From contig NZ_JAFCJS010000003.1 of assembly GCF_018130825.1 (NCBI RefSeq), positions 248,001-312,000 of the forward strand: a stretch of 64,000 nt of DNA, read 5' to 3'. The notes beneath the pieces are model-generated. The model saw only the letters and a list, made by a program, of their open reading frames with translations, searched no databases and was not told the origin of the DNA. Source of the stretch: Bradyrhizobium liaoningense (GTDB taxonomy: Bacteria > Pseudomonadota > Alphaproteobacteria > Rhizobiales > Xanthobacteraceae). The position numbers and the translations under genes were made by a program. Shown piece after piece: positions 8,734 through 17,697 of this stretch. The stretch's first letter is position 1; the number at the start of each line of letters is the position of its first letter.

Positions 8734-9960
8734 CTAACCCGCCGGACCTGCATCCTCCAGGATCGGGCCGAACAGTTCCCAGCGCTCGCCGTTGAACTTC
8801 ATCATCTGAAGCTGCTTGTTGACGCGGTAGTCGGTCGCCGAGGTGTTGGCCTTGATGCCGGGCAGCGCGGTGTCGCTGGCGACGTCCTTCAATGACGCCG
8901 CCTGCTTCATGACGTTCTCGCGCGTCAGGTTGTCGCCGCACTGTTGCAGCACATGCACCAGCAGCTGTGCGGTGCTGTAGCCGTAGGTGTTGAAGTTCGA
9001 ATCCTTGTCGCCGTCCGGATAGTACTTCGCCATGAAGTCGAAATACTTCTTCAGGCCGGGGTCGTCCTTCCAGGTCGGATCGAGCGGTTCCTTGCCGTAG
9101 TTGACGCTGATCAGGCCCTTGGCGGCCTCGAGGCCTGCCGGCTTCAGCACCGCGCCGACCGAGGTGGCGTTGATGTCGACGATCTGGATCGGATGCCAGC
9201 CCATTTCGGCGATCTTCTTGATCGCCTGCGCGGCCTGCTTCGGTGTCGTCGCGCTGAAGAACAAGTCGACGCCGGCGTCCTTGATCTTGAGGATCTGCGA
9301 GTCGACCGTGGGATCGGAGACCTCGTAGGACGCTTCGGTCACGACCATCTTGGCGGCCTTGTCGCCGAGCCCGGCCTTGAGGCCGTTCAGATAGTCCTTG
9401 CCGAGGTCGTCGTTCTGATAGAGCACGCCGATCTTGGCGTTCGGATGCTCCTTCAAAATGTACTGGCCGTAGATTCGGCCTTCGACGAAGTAGTTGGGAT
9501 TGTAGCCCATGGTCCACGGAAAGTTCTTCGGATCGGTGAACCTCGAGGCCCCGGTCGCGGCGAACAGCTGCGGCACCTTCTTGGAATTGAGATATTTCTG
9601 CACGGCCGCGTTCACGGGCGTGCCGATGATCTGGAAGGTCAGCAGCACCTCGTCGCTCTCGACGAGCTTGCGTATCTGCTCCACGGCTTTCGGCGGCGAA
9701 TAGGCGTCGTCATACTGGATCAGGTTGATCTTGCGGCCGTTAATGCCGCCCTGGTCGTTGATCATCTTGAAATAGGCGGCCTGGGTCTTGCCGATCGACG
9801 AATAGGCCGACGCCGGTCCCGAGAACGGCATGGTCTGTCCGACCTTGATCTCGGTGTCGCTGGCGCCCGGATCATATTTTTTCTGGGCATTGGCCGCAGA
9901 GATCGACAGCGCCAGGGTCAGCGCCGTTGCCGTGGCCAGATGCAGCATTCCATTCCTCAT
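8734..9960 (-). CDS. Branched-chain amino-acid-type ABC substrate-binding protein (paralogue 1)
   Basis: A 408-residue periplasmic binding protein of the Leu/Ile/Val type (Peripla_BP_6). A signal peptide is visible at residues 1-25, ending ANA-QKK. The conserved region includes IKVGQTMPFSGPAS near the mature N terminus and YDDAYSPPKAVEQIRKLVE around residue 85. The ATG at 9960 has GAGGAAA as ribosome binding site; a TTG two codons upstream is less likely. It should bind an amino acid or aromatic/amide ligand and deliver it to an ABC permease, but no permease or ATPase gene lies in the window. The neighbour at 10209-11435 is a close paralogue. Confidence 0.88.
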   Translation of the reverse strand: MRNGMLHLATATALTLALSISAANAQKKYDPGASDTEIKVGQTMPFSGPASAYSSIGKTQAAYFKMINDQGGINGRKINLIQYDDAYSPPKAVEQIRKLVESDEVLLTFQIIGTPVNAAVQKYLNSKKVPQLFAATGASRFTDPKNFPWTMGYNPNYFVEGRIYGQYILKEHPNAKIGVLYQNDDLGKDYLNGLKAGLGDKAAKMVVTEASYEVSDPTVDSQILKIKDAGVDLFFSATTPKQAAQAIKKIAEMGWHPIQIVDINATSVGAVLKPAGLEAAKGLISVNYGKEPLDPTWKDDPGLKKYFDFMAKYYPDGDKDSNFNTYGYSTAQLLVHVLQQCGDNLTRENVMKQAASLKDVASDTALPGIKANTSATDYRVNKQLQMMKFNGERWELFGPILEDAGPAG

Positions 9961-10084
9961 TCGCAATTTCCTCAGTTTGTTATTGCAGGTGATCTGCCGG
10001 GCGCTTGTGCGAACCGGACGTCACCGCTGAGGACGAGTGTGGAGGAGGCGTTGCTGCGACGCAAGGTGGGCGGCGCCCATCCTT

Positions 10085-10203
10085 TGTAGGGTGGGTTAGC
10101 CGTAGGCGTAACCCACCACTGTTCATCTCCGCGGACGCAGAAGAGGTGGGTTACGCCCGGCGGATCGCGCTCCGCGCATCCGCCAAGCTAACCCACCCCA
10201 CGC
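10085..10203. repeat. Intergenic palindromic repeat, family B
   Basis: The arms GTAGGGTGGGTTAGCC and GGCTAACCCACCCCA bracket GTGGGTTACGCC-type inner sequence. It lies between the two binding-protein paralogues. Confidence 0.85.
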
Positions 10204-10208
10204 AGTTA

Positions 10209-11435
10209 CTAACCCGACGGGCCCGTGTCCTCGATGATCGGTCCGAACAGCTCCCAGCGTTCGCCGTTGAACCTCATCATCTGCATCTGCTTGTTGACGC
10301 GGAAGTCGTTCGGCCCGGTGTTGATCTTGATACCGGGCAGGGCGAAGCTCGGGGTGAAGTTCTTGATGTTGGCGACCTGCCTCATGATGTTCTCACGCGT
10401 CAGGTCGTCGCCGCATTGCTTCAGCACCTGCGTCAGCAACTCGGCCACCGAATAGGCATAGGTGTTGACGGTGTTGAGCTTGTCGCCCTCCGGGAAATAC
10501 TTGTCCATGAAGGCGAAGAAGGCTTTCACGCCGGGGTCGTCCTTCCACTGCGGATCGCCCGGCTCCTTGCCGTATTGCGTCGAGATGATGCCCTTGGAGA
10601 TATCGAGGCCGGCCGGCTTCAGCGTCGCCGAGATCGGGCTCGCATTGATGTCGAGGATGTGCACCGGCGTCCAGCCGAGGTCGGCGAGCTTCTTGATCGC
10701 CTGTGCCGCGAATTTCGGCGTCGAGGCATCGAAGAACACGTCGACGCCCATCGATTTCAGCTTCACGACCTGCGAATCCACCGTGGGATCAGTGACCTCG
10801 TAGGAGACCTCGCCGACGATCATGCTGGCGGCCTTGTCGCCGAGGCCGCTCTTGAGGCCCGCGAGATAGTCGCGGCCCATGTCGTCGTTCTGGTAGAGCA
10901 CGCCGATCTTGGCGTTGGGATGCTCCTTGAGAATGTACTTGGCGTAGATGCGTCCCTCGGACACGTAGTTCGGATTATAGGCGATGGTCCAGGGATAGTT
11001 CTGCGGATCGTTGAAGCGCGCCGCGCCCGTGGAAGCCAGGAGCTGCGGCACCTTCTTGCCGTTGAGATATTTCTGCACGGCGGCGTTGGCCGCGGTGCCG
11101 ATCAGCTGGAACGTGAAGAGGACCTCGTCGCCCTCGACCAGCTTGCGCACCTGCTCCACCGTCTTCGGCGGCGAATAGGCGTCGTCATACTGGATCAAAT
11201 TGATCTTGCGGCCGTTGATGCCGCCCTGGTCGTTGATCATCTTGAAATAGGCGGCCTGCGTCTTGCCGATATTGGCGTAGACGGAGTACGGCCCGGAGAA
11301 CGGCACGGTCTGGCCGATCTTGATCTCGGTGTCGCTCGCGCCGGTGTCGTATTTCTTCTGGGCGAGGGCTTGGCTGGCGGAGAATGTGAAGGCGAGTGCT
11401 GTCGTGGCAGCTAGGAAGGCTCTGCGACTGGTCAT
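10209..11435 (-). CDS. Branched-chain amino-acid-type ABC substrate-binding protein (paralogue 2)
   Basis: A second 408-residue Peripla_BP_6 protein, the same length as the gene at 8734-9960 and very similar along its whole length (for example both read QTxPFSGPxS and YDDAYSPPK). The signal peptide ends ALA-QKK and begins TSRRAFLAA, which could be Tat- or Sec-type. The ATG at 11435 follows AGGAGG nine bases upstream. A longer open frame to 11501 lacks a good ribosome binding site. The pair is a tandem duplication separated by a repeat; each gene probably has its own ligand and promoter. Confidence 0.88.
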   Translation of the reverse strand: MTSRRAFLAATTALAFTFSASQALAQKKYDTGASDTEIKIGQTVPFSGPYSVYANIGKTQAAYFKMINDQGGINGRKINLIQYDDAYSPPKTVEQVRKLVEGDEVLFTFQLIGTAANAAVQKYLNGKKVPQLLASTGAARFNDPQNYPWTIAYNPNYVSEGRIYAKYILKEHPNAKIGVLYQNDDMGRDYLAGLKSGLGDKAASMIVGEVSYEVTDPTVDSQVVKLKSMGVDVFFDASTPKFAAQAIKKLADLGWTPVHILDINASPISATLKPAGLDISKGIISTQYGKEPGDPQWKDDPGVKAFFAFMDKYFPEGDKLNTVNTYAYSVAELLTQVLKQCGDDLTRENIMRQVANIKNFTPSFALPGIKINTGPNDFRVNKQMQMMRFNGERWELFGPIIEDTGPSG

Positions 11436-11567
11436 GTTGGTTGTTCCTCCTGACGGAATTTTCGACCGATGGTCTTTTTCCGTTGTTGCAACGGTCGCCA
11501 TCGCTGCCTGAGATTGTGGAGGAAGGGCAGCCGCCGCGCAAGGATCGCGGCGCTGCGCCGAAGCGTC

Positions 11568-11930
11568 TCAGGCGAGAAACAATGCAACCAGCGCGACCGC
11601 CGCCGGCACCGCCTGCACGATCAGGATCCGCGTGCTGACGGTCGCCGCGCCATAGGCGCCGGCCACGATCACGCAGAGCAGGAAGAACACCTTGATCTGG
11701 AACGCGAAGGCCGGATTGCCGTGGACGAGGCCCCAGATCAGGCCGGCGACGAGGAAGCCGTTATAGAGCCCCTGATTGGCGGCCAGCACTTTTGTGATCG
11801 CGGCCTTCTCCGGCGTATTGCGAAACACCTTCAAGCCTTGCGGCTTGTCCCAGAGGAACATCTCCAGGATCAGGAAGTAGGCATGCAGTGCGGCGACCAG
11901 CGCCACCAGGACATTGGCGATCAGGTTCAA
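11568..11930 (-). CDS. DUF1304 family membrane protein
   Basis: A 120-residue protein with about four hydrophobic helices, matching the usual length and pattern of DUF1304. The motif HAYFLILEMFLWDKP near the N terminus and NQGLYNGFLVAGL are characteristic. Its function is not known. I chose a TTG start at 11930 because GGGGGAG lies 9 bases before it and the length then fits the family. Upstream in-frame ATGs at 11975 and 11984 would add 15-18 residues that look non-conserved. It diverges from the alkyltransferase gene. Confidence 0.75.
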   Translation of the reverse strand: MNLIANVLVALVAALHAYFLILEMFLWDKPQGLKVFRNTPEKAAITKVLAANQGLYNGFLVAGLIWGLVHGNPAFAFQIKVFFLLCVIVAGAYGAATVSTRILIVQAVPAAVALVALFLA

Positions 11931-12024
11931 GTTGAGCTCCCCCAAAAGCGTCAGCTTTCGGGTGGACGTTAGCATGGCCGCCATGGCAAGTGCGATGGGT
12001 GTGTTTCGATTACCTGGTGCCGCA

Positions 12025-12555
12025 ATGCCCGCTCGATCAACCAAGACGCCTGAACGCTTCGGCCTCGATCGCCTGGCGACGCCGATCGGGATCGCGCTGC
12101 TGGTCACCGATGCCGAGGGCAATCTGCGGGCGCTCGACTGGGAAGACTATGAGCACCGCATGCGCGAGCTCTTGCGCCTGCATTACGGGGCCGTGGATAT
12201 CGGCGATCGGCCCGCGCCGACCGGGATGCGGACTGCGCTGTCGGGCTATTTCGAAGGCGATCTCGCCCAGCTCGCTGGCATCGCATGGCGCATCGCCGGC
12301 ACGCCGTTCCAGCAGAAGGTCTGGACCGCGCTGGCTCACATCCCTGCCGGCACCACGATGAGCTACGGCGCGATGGCCGCGAAGATCGATATGCCGAAGG
12401 CGATTCGCGCCGTTGGCCACGCCAACGGCTCCAATCCGATCAGCGTGGTGCTGCCGTGCCACCGCCTGATCGGCGCGGATGGTTCGCTGGTGAAATATGG
12501 TGGCGGGCTGGAGCGGAAGAGGTGGCTGCTGCGGCATGAGGGTGTGGAGGTTTAG
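12025..12555 (+). CDS. ogt: Methylated-DNA-[protein]-cysteine S-methyltransferase
   Basis: A 176-residue DNA repair protein. The active-site PCHRLI (acceptor Cys) is in NPISVVLPCHRLIGADG. The helix-turn-helix segment is MSYGAMAAKI, and the C-terminal GLERKRWLLRHEG is family-typical. It removes O6-alkyl groups from guanine in a single-turnover reaction. The ATG at 12025 fits the family length; the open frame back to 11914 overlaps the divergent gene's promoter. There is no Ada N-terminal regulatory domain, so it is the Ogt type and not an inducible Ada. Confidence 0.88.
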   Translation: MPARSTKTPERFGLDRLATPIGIALLVTDAEGNLRALDWEDYEHRMRELLRLHYGAVDIGDRPAPTGMRTALSGYFEGDLAQLAGIAWRIAGTPFQQKVWTALAHIPAGTTMSYGAMAAKIDMPKAIRAVGHANGSNPISVVLPCHRLIGADGSLVKYGGGLERKRWLLRHEGVEV

Positions 12556-12567
12556 GTCTCTCTCCTC

Positions 12568-12671
12568 GTCATTCCGGGGCGCCGCGCAAGCGGCGAGCCC
12601 GGAATCCATCGTGCCACCGACTCCGCGGATGAATGGATTCCGGGTTCGCGCTGCGCGCGCCCCGGAATGAC
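12568..12671. repeat. Intergenic palindromic repeat, family C
   Basis: Arms GTCATTCCGGGGC and GCCCCGGAATGAC close a cruciform-like element between ogt and glnD, which converge. A relative lies at 24291-24374. Confidence 0.85.
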
Positions 12672-12679
12672 AAGCTTTA

Positions 12680-15469
12680 TCAGGCCGCCGGCTGCACCGC
12701 CTTGTCGCCGGCCATCACATGGGTCAGCGCGCTCTTGATGGCGGACTGCCGGGTCGGCGCGTTGATCTGTGCGCCGAGGAGGTCGGTGACGTAGAACACG
12801 TCGCGGGCGCGCTCGCCGAAGGTCGCGACATGGGCCGAGGCGATGTTGAGGTTGAGCTTCGAGATCGCGGTGGTCAGCTCGTAGAGCAGGCCGGGGCGAT
12901 CGAGGCCGGAGACCTCGATCACGGTGTAGCGGTCGGACCACTGGTTATTGATCGTCACTTCCGGCTCGATCACGAAGGGCCGCGCCTTGCTGCGCACGGT
13001 GCGCCGCGCCACCACTTCGGGCAGGCGCAGCTTGCCTTCGAGGACGTCCTCGATCATCTCGCCGATGCGCGTGGCGCGCCGGCCCTCGTCCTCGTCGCGG
13101 TCGTATTCCCTGGAGATCGAGATGGTATCGAGCGCACGGCCGTCGGTCGTGGTGTAGATCTGGGCGTCGACGATGTTGGCGCCGGCCGAGGCGCAGGCAC
13201 CCGCGATGATCGACAGCAGCCAGGGATGGTCGGCCGCGAAGATCGTGAGTTCGGTGACGCCGCGCACCTCGTCGAAGCCGACATTGATCGCGAGCTTGTG
13301 GCCGGCCTGCTCGCTTGAGCGCACGAAGCGGGCATGGCGGATCTTGCGCGGCAGCTCCACCTTGAGCCAGTAGGCTGGATAGTGCCGGCCGATATAGGCA
13401 TCGAGCTCGTCCGCCGGCCACTCGGCGAAGGCGTTGCGGAATTCGGCGTAGGCGGCCGTGAGGCGCTTGCCGCGGTCGACTTCCGAGAAGCCGCCGGTGA
13501 GCACCGGCTCGGTCTCGTAATAAAGCGAGCGCAGCAGCTGCGCCTTCCAGCCGTTCCACACGCCGGGACCGACGCCGCGGATGTCGGCGGTGGTGAGGAT
13601 CGTCAGCAGCTTCATCTGCTCGACCGACTGCACCACGGCGGCAAAATTCTCGATGGTCTTGCGGTCCGACAGGTCGCGCGACTGCGCGACCGTCGACATC
13701 GTCAGATGCTCCTCGATCAGCCAGGCGACCAGCTCGGTGTCCGCAGGGCTGAAGCCGAGCCGCGGGCAGAGCCGCCGCGCCACCTTGGCGCCGGCGATGG
13801 AGTGATCCTCGGGGCGGCCCTTGGCGACGTCGTGCAGCAGCGTCGCGATATAGATCACCGCGCGGTGCTCGGGTCTCGTTTTGCGCATCAGATCGCTGGC
13901 GAGCGCGAACTCCTCGATGCCGCCGCGCTCGATATCCTGGAGGAAGCCGATGCAGCGGATCAGATGCTCGTCGACAGTGTAGTGATGATACATGTTGAAC
14001 TGCATCATCGAGACGATCTTGCCGAAGGCGCGGATGAAATGGCCGAGCACGCCGGTCTCGTTCATCCGCCGCAGCACGATCTCCGCATTGTCGGAGGTCA
14101 GGATCTCCATGAACAGCCGGTTGGCTTCGGGATTCTCGCGCAGCTGCGCGTTGATCAGGCCGAGCGACCGCGTCACGTCGCGCATCGCATCCGGATGGAA
14201 GGCGAGGTTGTTCTTCTGCGCCAGGCGGAAGATACGGATCAGATTGACCGGATCGTGCTTGAACACGTCGGGCGCGGCGACGTTGATGCGGTTGTTGTCG
14301 ACGATGAAGTCGTCGCTGTCAGGCACGCGCCGCTTCACCTGGGTCGGGCGCAGCCGCGCCATCACCCGGCTCAGAACCGGCGCGGGCTTGGCCTGCTGGT
14401 CCTCGAGCTTGGCGCAGAGGATGGCGGTGAGGTTGCCGACTTCCTTCGCGACCAGGAAGTAGTGCTTCATGAAGCGCTCGACGTCCTGCATGCCGGGATG
14501 CGAGGTGTAGCCGAGCCGGATCGCGATCTCGCGCTGCAGGTCGAACGACAGGCGCTCCTCGGCGCGGCCAGAGTAGAAATGCAGATTGCAGCGCACCGAC
14601 CAGAGGAAGTCGGCGCAGCGGCGGAAGCTGCGATATTCCTGCGCGTCGAACACGCCGCGCTCGACCAGCTCGTCGGTGTCGCGGACGCGGTAGACGTACT
14701 TTGCGATCCAGAACAGCGTGTGCAGGTCGCGCAGCGCGCCCTTGCCGTCCTTGACGTTGGGCTCGACCAGATAGCGCGACTGGCCGCCGCGGCGATGCCG
14801 CTCCTCGCGCTCGGCGAGCTTCGCCGTGACGAATTCGGATGCGGTGCCCTGCACCACCTCCTTGTCGAAGCGCTCGACCAGCTCGTCATAGAGCGGCTGG
14901 TCGCCGGTGAGGAAGCGCGTCTCCAGGATCGCGGTTCGGATGGTCATGTCGCCGCGCGCCTGCCGGATCGATTCATCGACCGAGCGCGTGGCGTGACCGA
15001 CCTTCAGGCCCATGTCCCAGAGGCAGTAGAGGATGGCTTCGGCGACCTGCTCGCCCCAGGCCGTCTGCTTGTAGGGCAGGATGAACAAGAGATCGATGTC
15101 GGACTCGGGCGCCATCAGGCCGCGGCCATAGCCGCCGGTCGCTACCACCGCCATCCGTTCGGCGCCGCTCGGGATCGGCGAGCGGTAGAGATGGCGGGTC
15201 GCGGCCGAATAGAGGATGCGGATGATCTCGTCCTGCACATGGCACAGCCGCTCGGCGCAGCGGCGGCCGTGACGGTCCTTCAAGAGGATCGCCTGTGCTG
15301 CGGCGCGCGCCGCGATCAGCTCGGCCTTGAGCAATTGCGCCATGGCGGTGCGGAACGCGTCCTCGCGTCCCTCGTGCTTCTCGGCAAGCGCATCGACCGC
15401 GGCCGTGATCCGCGCGGTGTCGAAGCGATCGTCCACCTGTGGCTTCTGCTCAGTTGCGACGCTGTCCAT
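12680..15469 (-). CDS. glnD: Bifunctional uridylyltransferase/uridylyl-removing enzyme
   Basis: A 929-residue nitrogen sensor that uridylylates PII proteins under low glutamine and removes the group when glutamine is high. The nucleotidyltransferase motif GGYGRGLMAPESDIDLL is near residue 110. The HD domain is ATLLHDVAKGRPEDHS near residue 530. Two C-terminal ACT domains (about 730-810 and 845-920) bind glutamine. Length and domain order are the standard ones. It is divergent from the sulfonate operon and convergent with ogt, so it is probably transcribed alone. Confidence 0.96.
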   Translation of the reverse strand: MDSVATEQKPQVDDRFDTARITAAVDALAEKHEGREDAFRTAMAQLLKAELIAARAAAQAILLKDRHGRRCAERLCHVQDEIIRILYSAATRHLYRSPIPSGAERMAVVATGGYGRGLMAPESDIDLLFILPYKQTAWGEQVAEAILYCLWDMGLKVGHATRSVDESIRQARGDMTIRTAILETRFLTGDQPLYDELVERFDKEVVQGTASEFVTAKLAEREERHRRGGQSRYLVEPNVKDGKGALRDLHTLFWIAKYVYRVRDTDELVERGVFDAQEYRSFRRCADFLWSVRCNLHFYSGRAEERLSFDLQREIAIRLGYTSHPGMQDVERFMKHYFLVAKEVGNLTAILCAKLEDQQAKPAPVLSRVMARLRPTQVKRRVPDSDDFIVDNNRINVAAPDVFKHDPVNLIRIFRLAQKNNLAFHPDAMRDVTRSLGLINAQLRENPEANRLFMEILTSDNAEIVLRRMNETGVLGHFIRAFGKIVSMMQFNMYHHYTVDEHLIRCIGFLQDIERGGIEEFALASDLMRKTRPEHRAVIYIATLLHDVAKGRPEDHSIAGAKVARRLCPRLGFSPADTELVAWLIEEHLTMSTVAQSRDLSDRKTIENFAAVVQSVEQMKLLTILTTADIRGVGPGVWNGWKAQLLRSLYYETEPVLTGGFSEVDRGKRLTAAYAEFRNAFAEWPADELDAYIGRHYPAYWLKVELPRKIRHARFVRSSEQAGHKLAINVGFDEVRGVTELTIFAADHPWLLSIIAGACASAGANIVDAQIYTTTDGRALDTISISREYDRDEDEGRRATRIGEMIEDVLEGKLRLPEVVARRTVRSKARPFVIEPEVTINNQWSDRYTVIEVSGLDRPGLLYELTTAISKLNLNIASAHVATFGERARDVFYVTDLLGAQINAPTRQSAIKSALTHVMAGDKAVQPAA

Positions 15470-15620
15470 GTCTCACCGGATATAAGAGGTGACAGGCGCT
15501 GTCACCCGTCATTCGCTGGCAATAGTCGTTCCGTGCTGGAAAAGGCCGGCTTCGGGCAAATCTGTTCTCGGCCGGCGGCCTTTCAAGGGGCGGATTTTCT
15601 CGTTGACCTCTAGATATAAC

Positions 15621-15637
15621 TCATTGAAAAACAATGA
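15621..15637 (+). promoter_or_regulatory. Palindrome upstream of the ssu-like operon
   Basis: TCATTG-AAAAA-CAATGA is a perfect 17-base palindrome, 20 bases before the binding-protein ATG and inside an AT-rich stretch that contains TATAAC. It overlaps where a promoter or operator would be. It could be an operator or a random hairpin in the leader. Confidence 0.35.
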
Positions 15638-15657
15638 AGTTTTGGAGGAGGCCGGGC

Positions 15658-16629
15658 ATGGCTGGGATTACACGACGCATTCTGCTGGCGGGCGCTGTGG
15701 CGCTCGCTTTGACCCCTGCGGCGCAGGCCGCCGATCCGCTCAAGGAAATCCGCATCGACTGGGCGACCTACAACCCGGTGTCGATGGTGCTGAAGCAGAA
15801 GGGGCTGCTTGAGAAGGAGTTCGCCAAGGACGGCATCACCATCACCTGGGTGCAGTCGGCCGGCTCCAACAAGGCGCTCGAATTCCTCAACGCCGGCTCG
15901 ATCGATTTCGGCTCGACTGCGGGCTCGGCGGCGCTGGTGGCGAAGATCAACGGCAACCCGATCAAGTCGATCTATGTCTATTCGCGTCCCGAATGGACCG
16001 CGCTGGTGACGGGCAAGGACTCCAAGATCGCGAGCGTGGCTGACCTCAAGGGCAAGCGCGTCGCGGTGACGCGCGGCACCGATCCGCACATCTTCCTGGT
16101 GCGTGCGCTGCTCGGCGCCGGCCTGACCGAGAAGGACATCACGCCGGTGCTGCTGCAGCACGCCGACGGCAAGACCGCTTTGATCCGCGGCGATGTCGAT
16201 GCCTGGGCCGGTCTCGATCCCATGATGGCGCAGGCCGAGGTCGAGGAGGGCGCAAAGCTGTTCTATCGCAAGGCCGACGCCAACACCTGGGGCATCCTCA
16301 ATGTGCGCGAGCAGTTCCTGAAGGACTATCCGGATGCCGCCCGCCGCGTGCTCGCGGTGTATGAAGAGGCGCGAAAGTATTCGCTGGCGAATTACGACGA
16401 GCTGAAGAAGACCTTCATCGCCGTGACGAAGCTGCCCGAGGCGGTCGTCGACAAGCAGCTCAAGGAACGCACCGAGCTCACCCACAGCCGCATCGGCGCG
16501 CCGCAGCGCGAGTCGATCCTCGCTGCCGGCCTCGCGCTGCAACAGGCCGGTGTCGTCGACGCCAAGGTCGACGTGAAGGCGACGCTGGATGCCCTGATCG
16601 ACGACCAGGTCCCGCTGCCGACGAATTAG
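15658..16629 (+). CDS. ssuA: Aliphatic sulfonate ABC transporter, substrate-binding protein
   Basis: A 323-residue SsuA/TauA-type periplasmic binding protein. The signal peptide covers about residues 1-25, ending AQA. Features are QSAGSNKALEFLNAGSIDFG, GKRVAVTRGTDPH and DAWAGLDPMMAQ. It should bind sulfonates or sulfate esters and feed the permease and ATPase immediately downstream. TGGAGGAGG precedes the ATG at 15658, deciding against the ATG eight codons upstream. A repeat element of about 130 bases separates it from the permease gene. Confidence 0.85.
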   Translation: MAGITRRILLAGAVALALTPAAQAADPLKEIRIDWATYNPVSMVLKQKGLLEKEFAKDGITITWVQSAGSNKALEFLNAGSIDFGSTAGSAALVAKINGNPIKSIYVYSRPEWTALVTGKDSKIASVADLKGKRVAVTRGTDPHIFLVRALLGAGLTEKDITPVLLQHADGKTALIRGDVDAWAGLDPMMAQAEVEEGAKLFYRKADANTWGILNVREQFLKDYPDAARRVLAVYEEARKYSLANYDELKKTFIAVTKLPEAVVDKQLKERTELTHSRIGAPQRESILAAGLALQQAGVVDAKVDVKATLDALIDDQVPLPTN

Positions 16630-16666
16630 TCGGCAGGGAAGAGGCAAGCGCGCGCACCACACACCG

Positions 16667-16793
16667 CCGTCGTCCCGGCGTAGGCCGGGACCCATACCCA
16701 CCGAGCGTAGTTATTGCGCGAAGGCGGTCACTCCGAGTCCCCGTAACCACACTGCCCTGTGGTTATGGCTCCCGGCCTTCGCCGGGACGACGG
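16667..16793. repeat. Intergenic palindromic repeat, family A
   Basis: Arms CCGTCGTCCCGGCG and its near-complement (GCCGGGACGACGG) flank about 100 bases, with the same inner CCGGGACCCAT segment as at 4601-4725. It interrupts the ssuA-ssuC spacing within an otherwise tight operon. Confidence 0.85.
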
Positions 16794-16848
16794 CTGAGAA
16801 CATAGCAACACTGTTGCATTCCCTCGTCAGACGCGCTTCCTACCGGCC

Positions 16849-17694
16849 ATGATCTCCGACGCGCCAGTCCTGCAACAAACTTCGGAACCCGCCGAGAGCG
16901 CTGCTGCGCCCTCGCGGCTGTCGCGCTATGCGCGTCCGATGCTGGGCGTGCTGCTGCCGCTGACGCTCGCGCTCGGCTGGGAGCTCGTGGTCTGGTCCGG
17001 CTGGTCCAACGGACGCCTGGTGCCGCCGCCGTCTCGCATCTTCACCACCATCACCGACCTCGCCCGTTCCGGCGAGCTGGTGCGTCACATCACTGCGACG
17101 CTGTGGCGCGTCTCGCTCGGCTTCGCCTTCGGCGTGGTCGCCGGCACCTTGCTCGGTGCCATCTCCGGTTATTGGTCGCTGGCGCGGCGGCTACTCGATC
17201 CGACCGTGCAGGCGCTGCGTGCGATCCCCTCGCTCGCCTGGGTGCCGCTGTTCATCCTGTGGCTCGGCATCTTCGAGACCTCGAAGATCGCGCTGATCGC
17301 GGTCGGCGTGTTCTTTCCGGTCTATCTCGGCGTGATGGGCGCGATCCTCTCGGTCGATCGCAAGATCGTCGAGGTCGGCCGCACCTTCCGTCTCTCCGGC
17401 CCGGCGATGATCCGCCGCATCCTGCTGCCCGCAGTGCTGCCGGCTTACGTCGTGTCGCTGCGCGTTGGCCTCGGTCTCGGCTGGATGTTCGTGGTCGCGG
17501 CCGAGCTGATCGGCGCCTCCGAAGGCCTCGGCTATCTCCTGCTCGACGGCCAGCAGCTCGGCAAGCCCGCGCAGATCCTCGCCGCCATCGTGATCTTCGC
17601 CATCCTCGGCAAGCTCACGGATTGGCTGATCGAGGTTGCGGCTGCGCCGTTCCTGCGCTGGCAGGACGCCTTCTTCCGCGCGAAGGGAGCGTAG
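16849..17694 (+). CDS. ssuC: Sulfonate ABC transporter, permease protein
   Basis: A 281-residue membrane protein with about six helices in the BPD_transp_1 (SsuC/TauC) family. The cytoplasmic loop of the EAA type is RTFRLSGPAMIRRILLPAVLP around residues 180-200. It forms the membrane channel for the binding protein upstream and the ATPase downstream. The gap to the ATPase is 3 bases, so translation is probably coupled. The substrate assignment relies on family resemblance and on the context of ssuA. Confidence 0.86.
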   Translation: MISDAPVLQQTSEPAESAAAPSRLSRYARPMLGVLLPLTLALGWELVVWSGWSNGRLVPPPSRIFTTITDLARSGELVRHITATLWRVSLGFAFGVVAGTLLGAISGYWSLARRLLDPTVQALRAIPSLAWVPLFILWLGIFETSKIALIAVGVFFPVYLGVMGAILSVDRKIVEVGRTFRLSGPAMIRRILLPAVLPAYVVSLRVGLGLGWMFVVAAELIGASEGLGYLLLDGQQLGKPAQILAAIVIFAILGKLTDWLIEVAAAPFLRWQDAFFRAKGA

Positions 17695-17697
17695 CGC

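Noticed and set aside
13334..15613. 759-codon open frame on the plus strand opposite glnD
   Set aside because: It is antisense to a complete, motif-bearing glnD. Long antisense frames are expected in high-GC genes with biased third positions; the translation is Arg/His/Asp-rich low-complexity without a domain.
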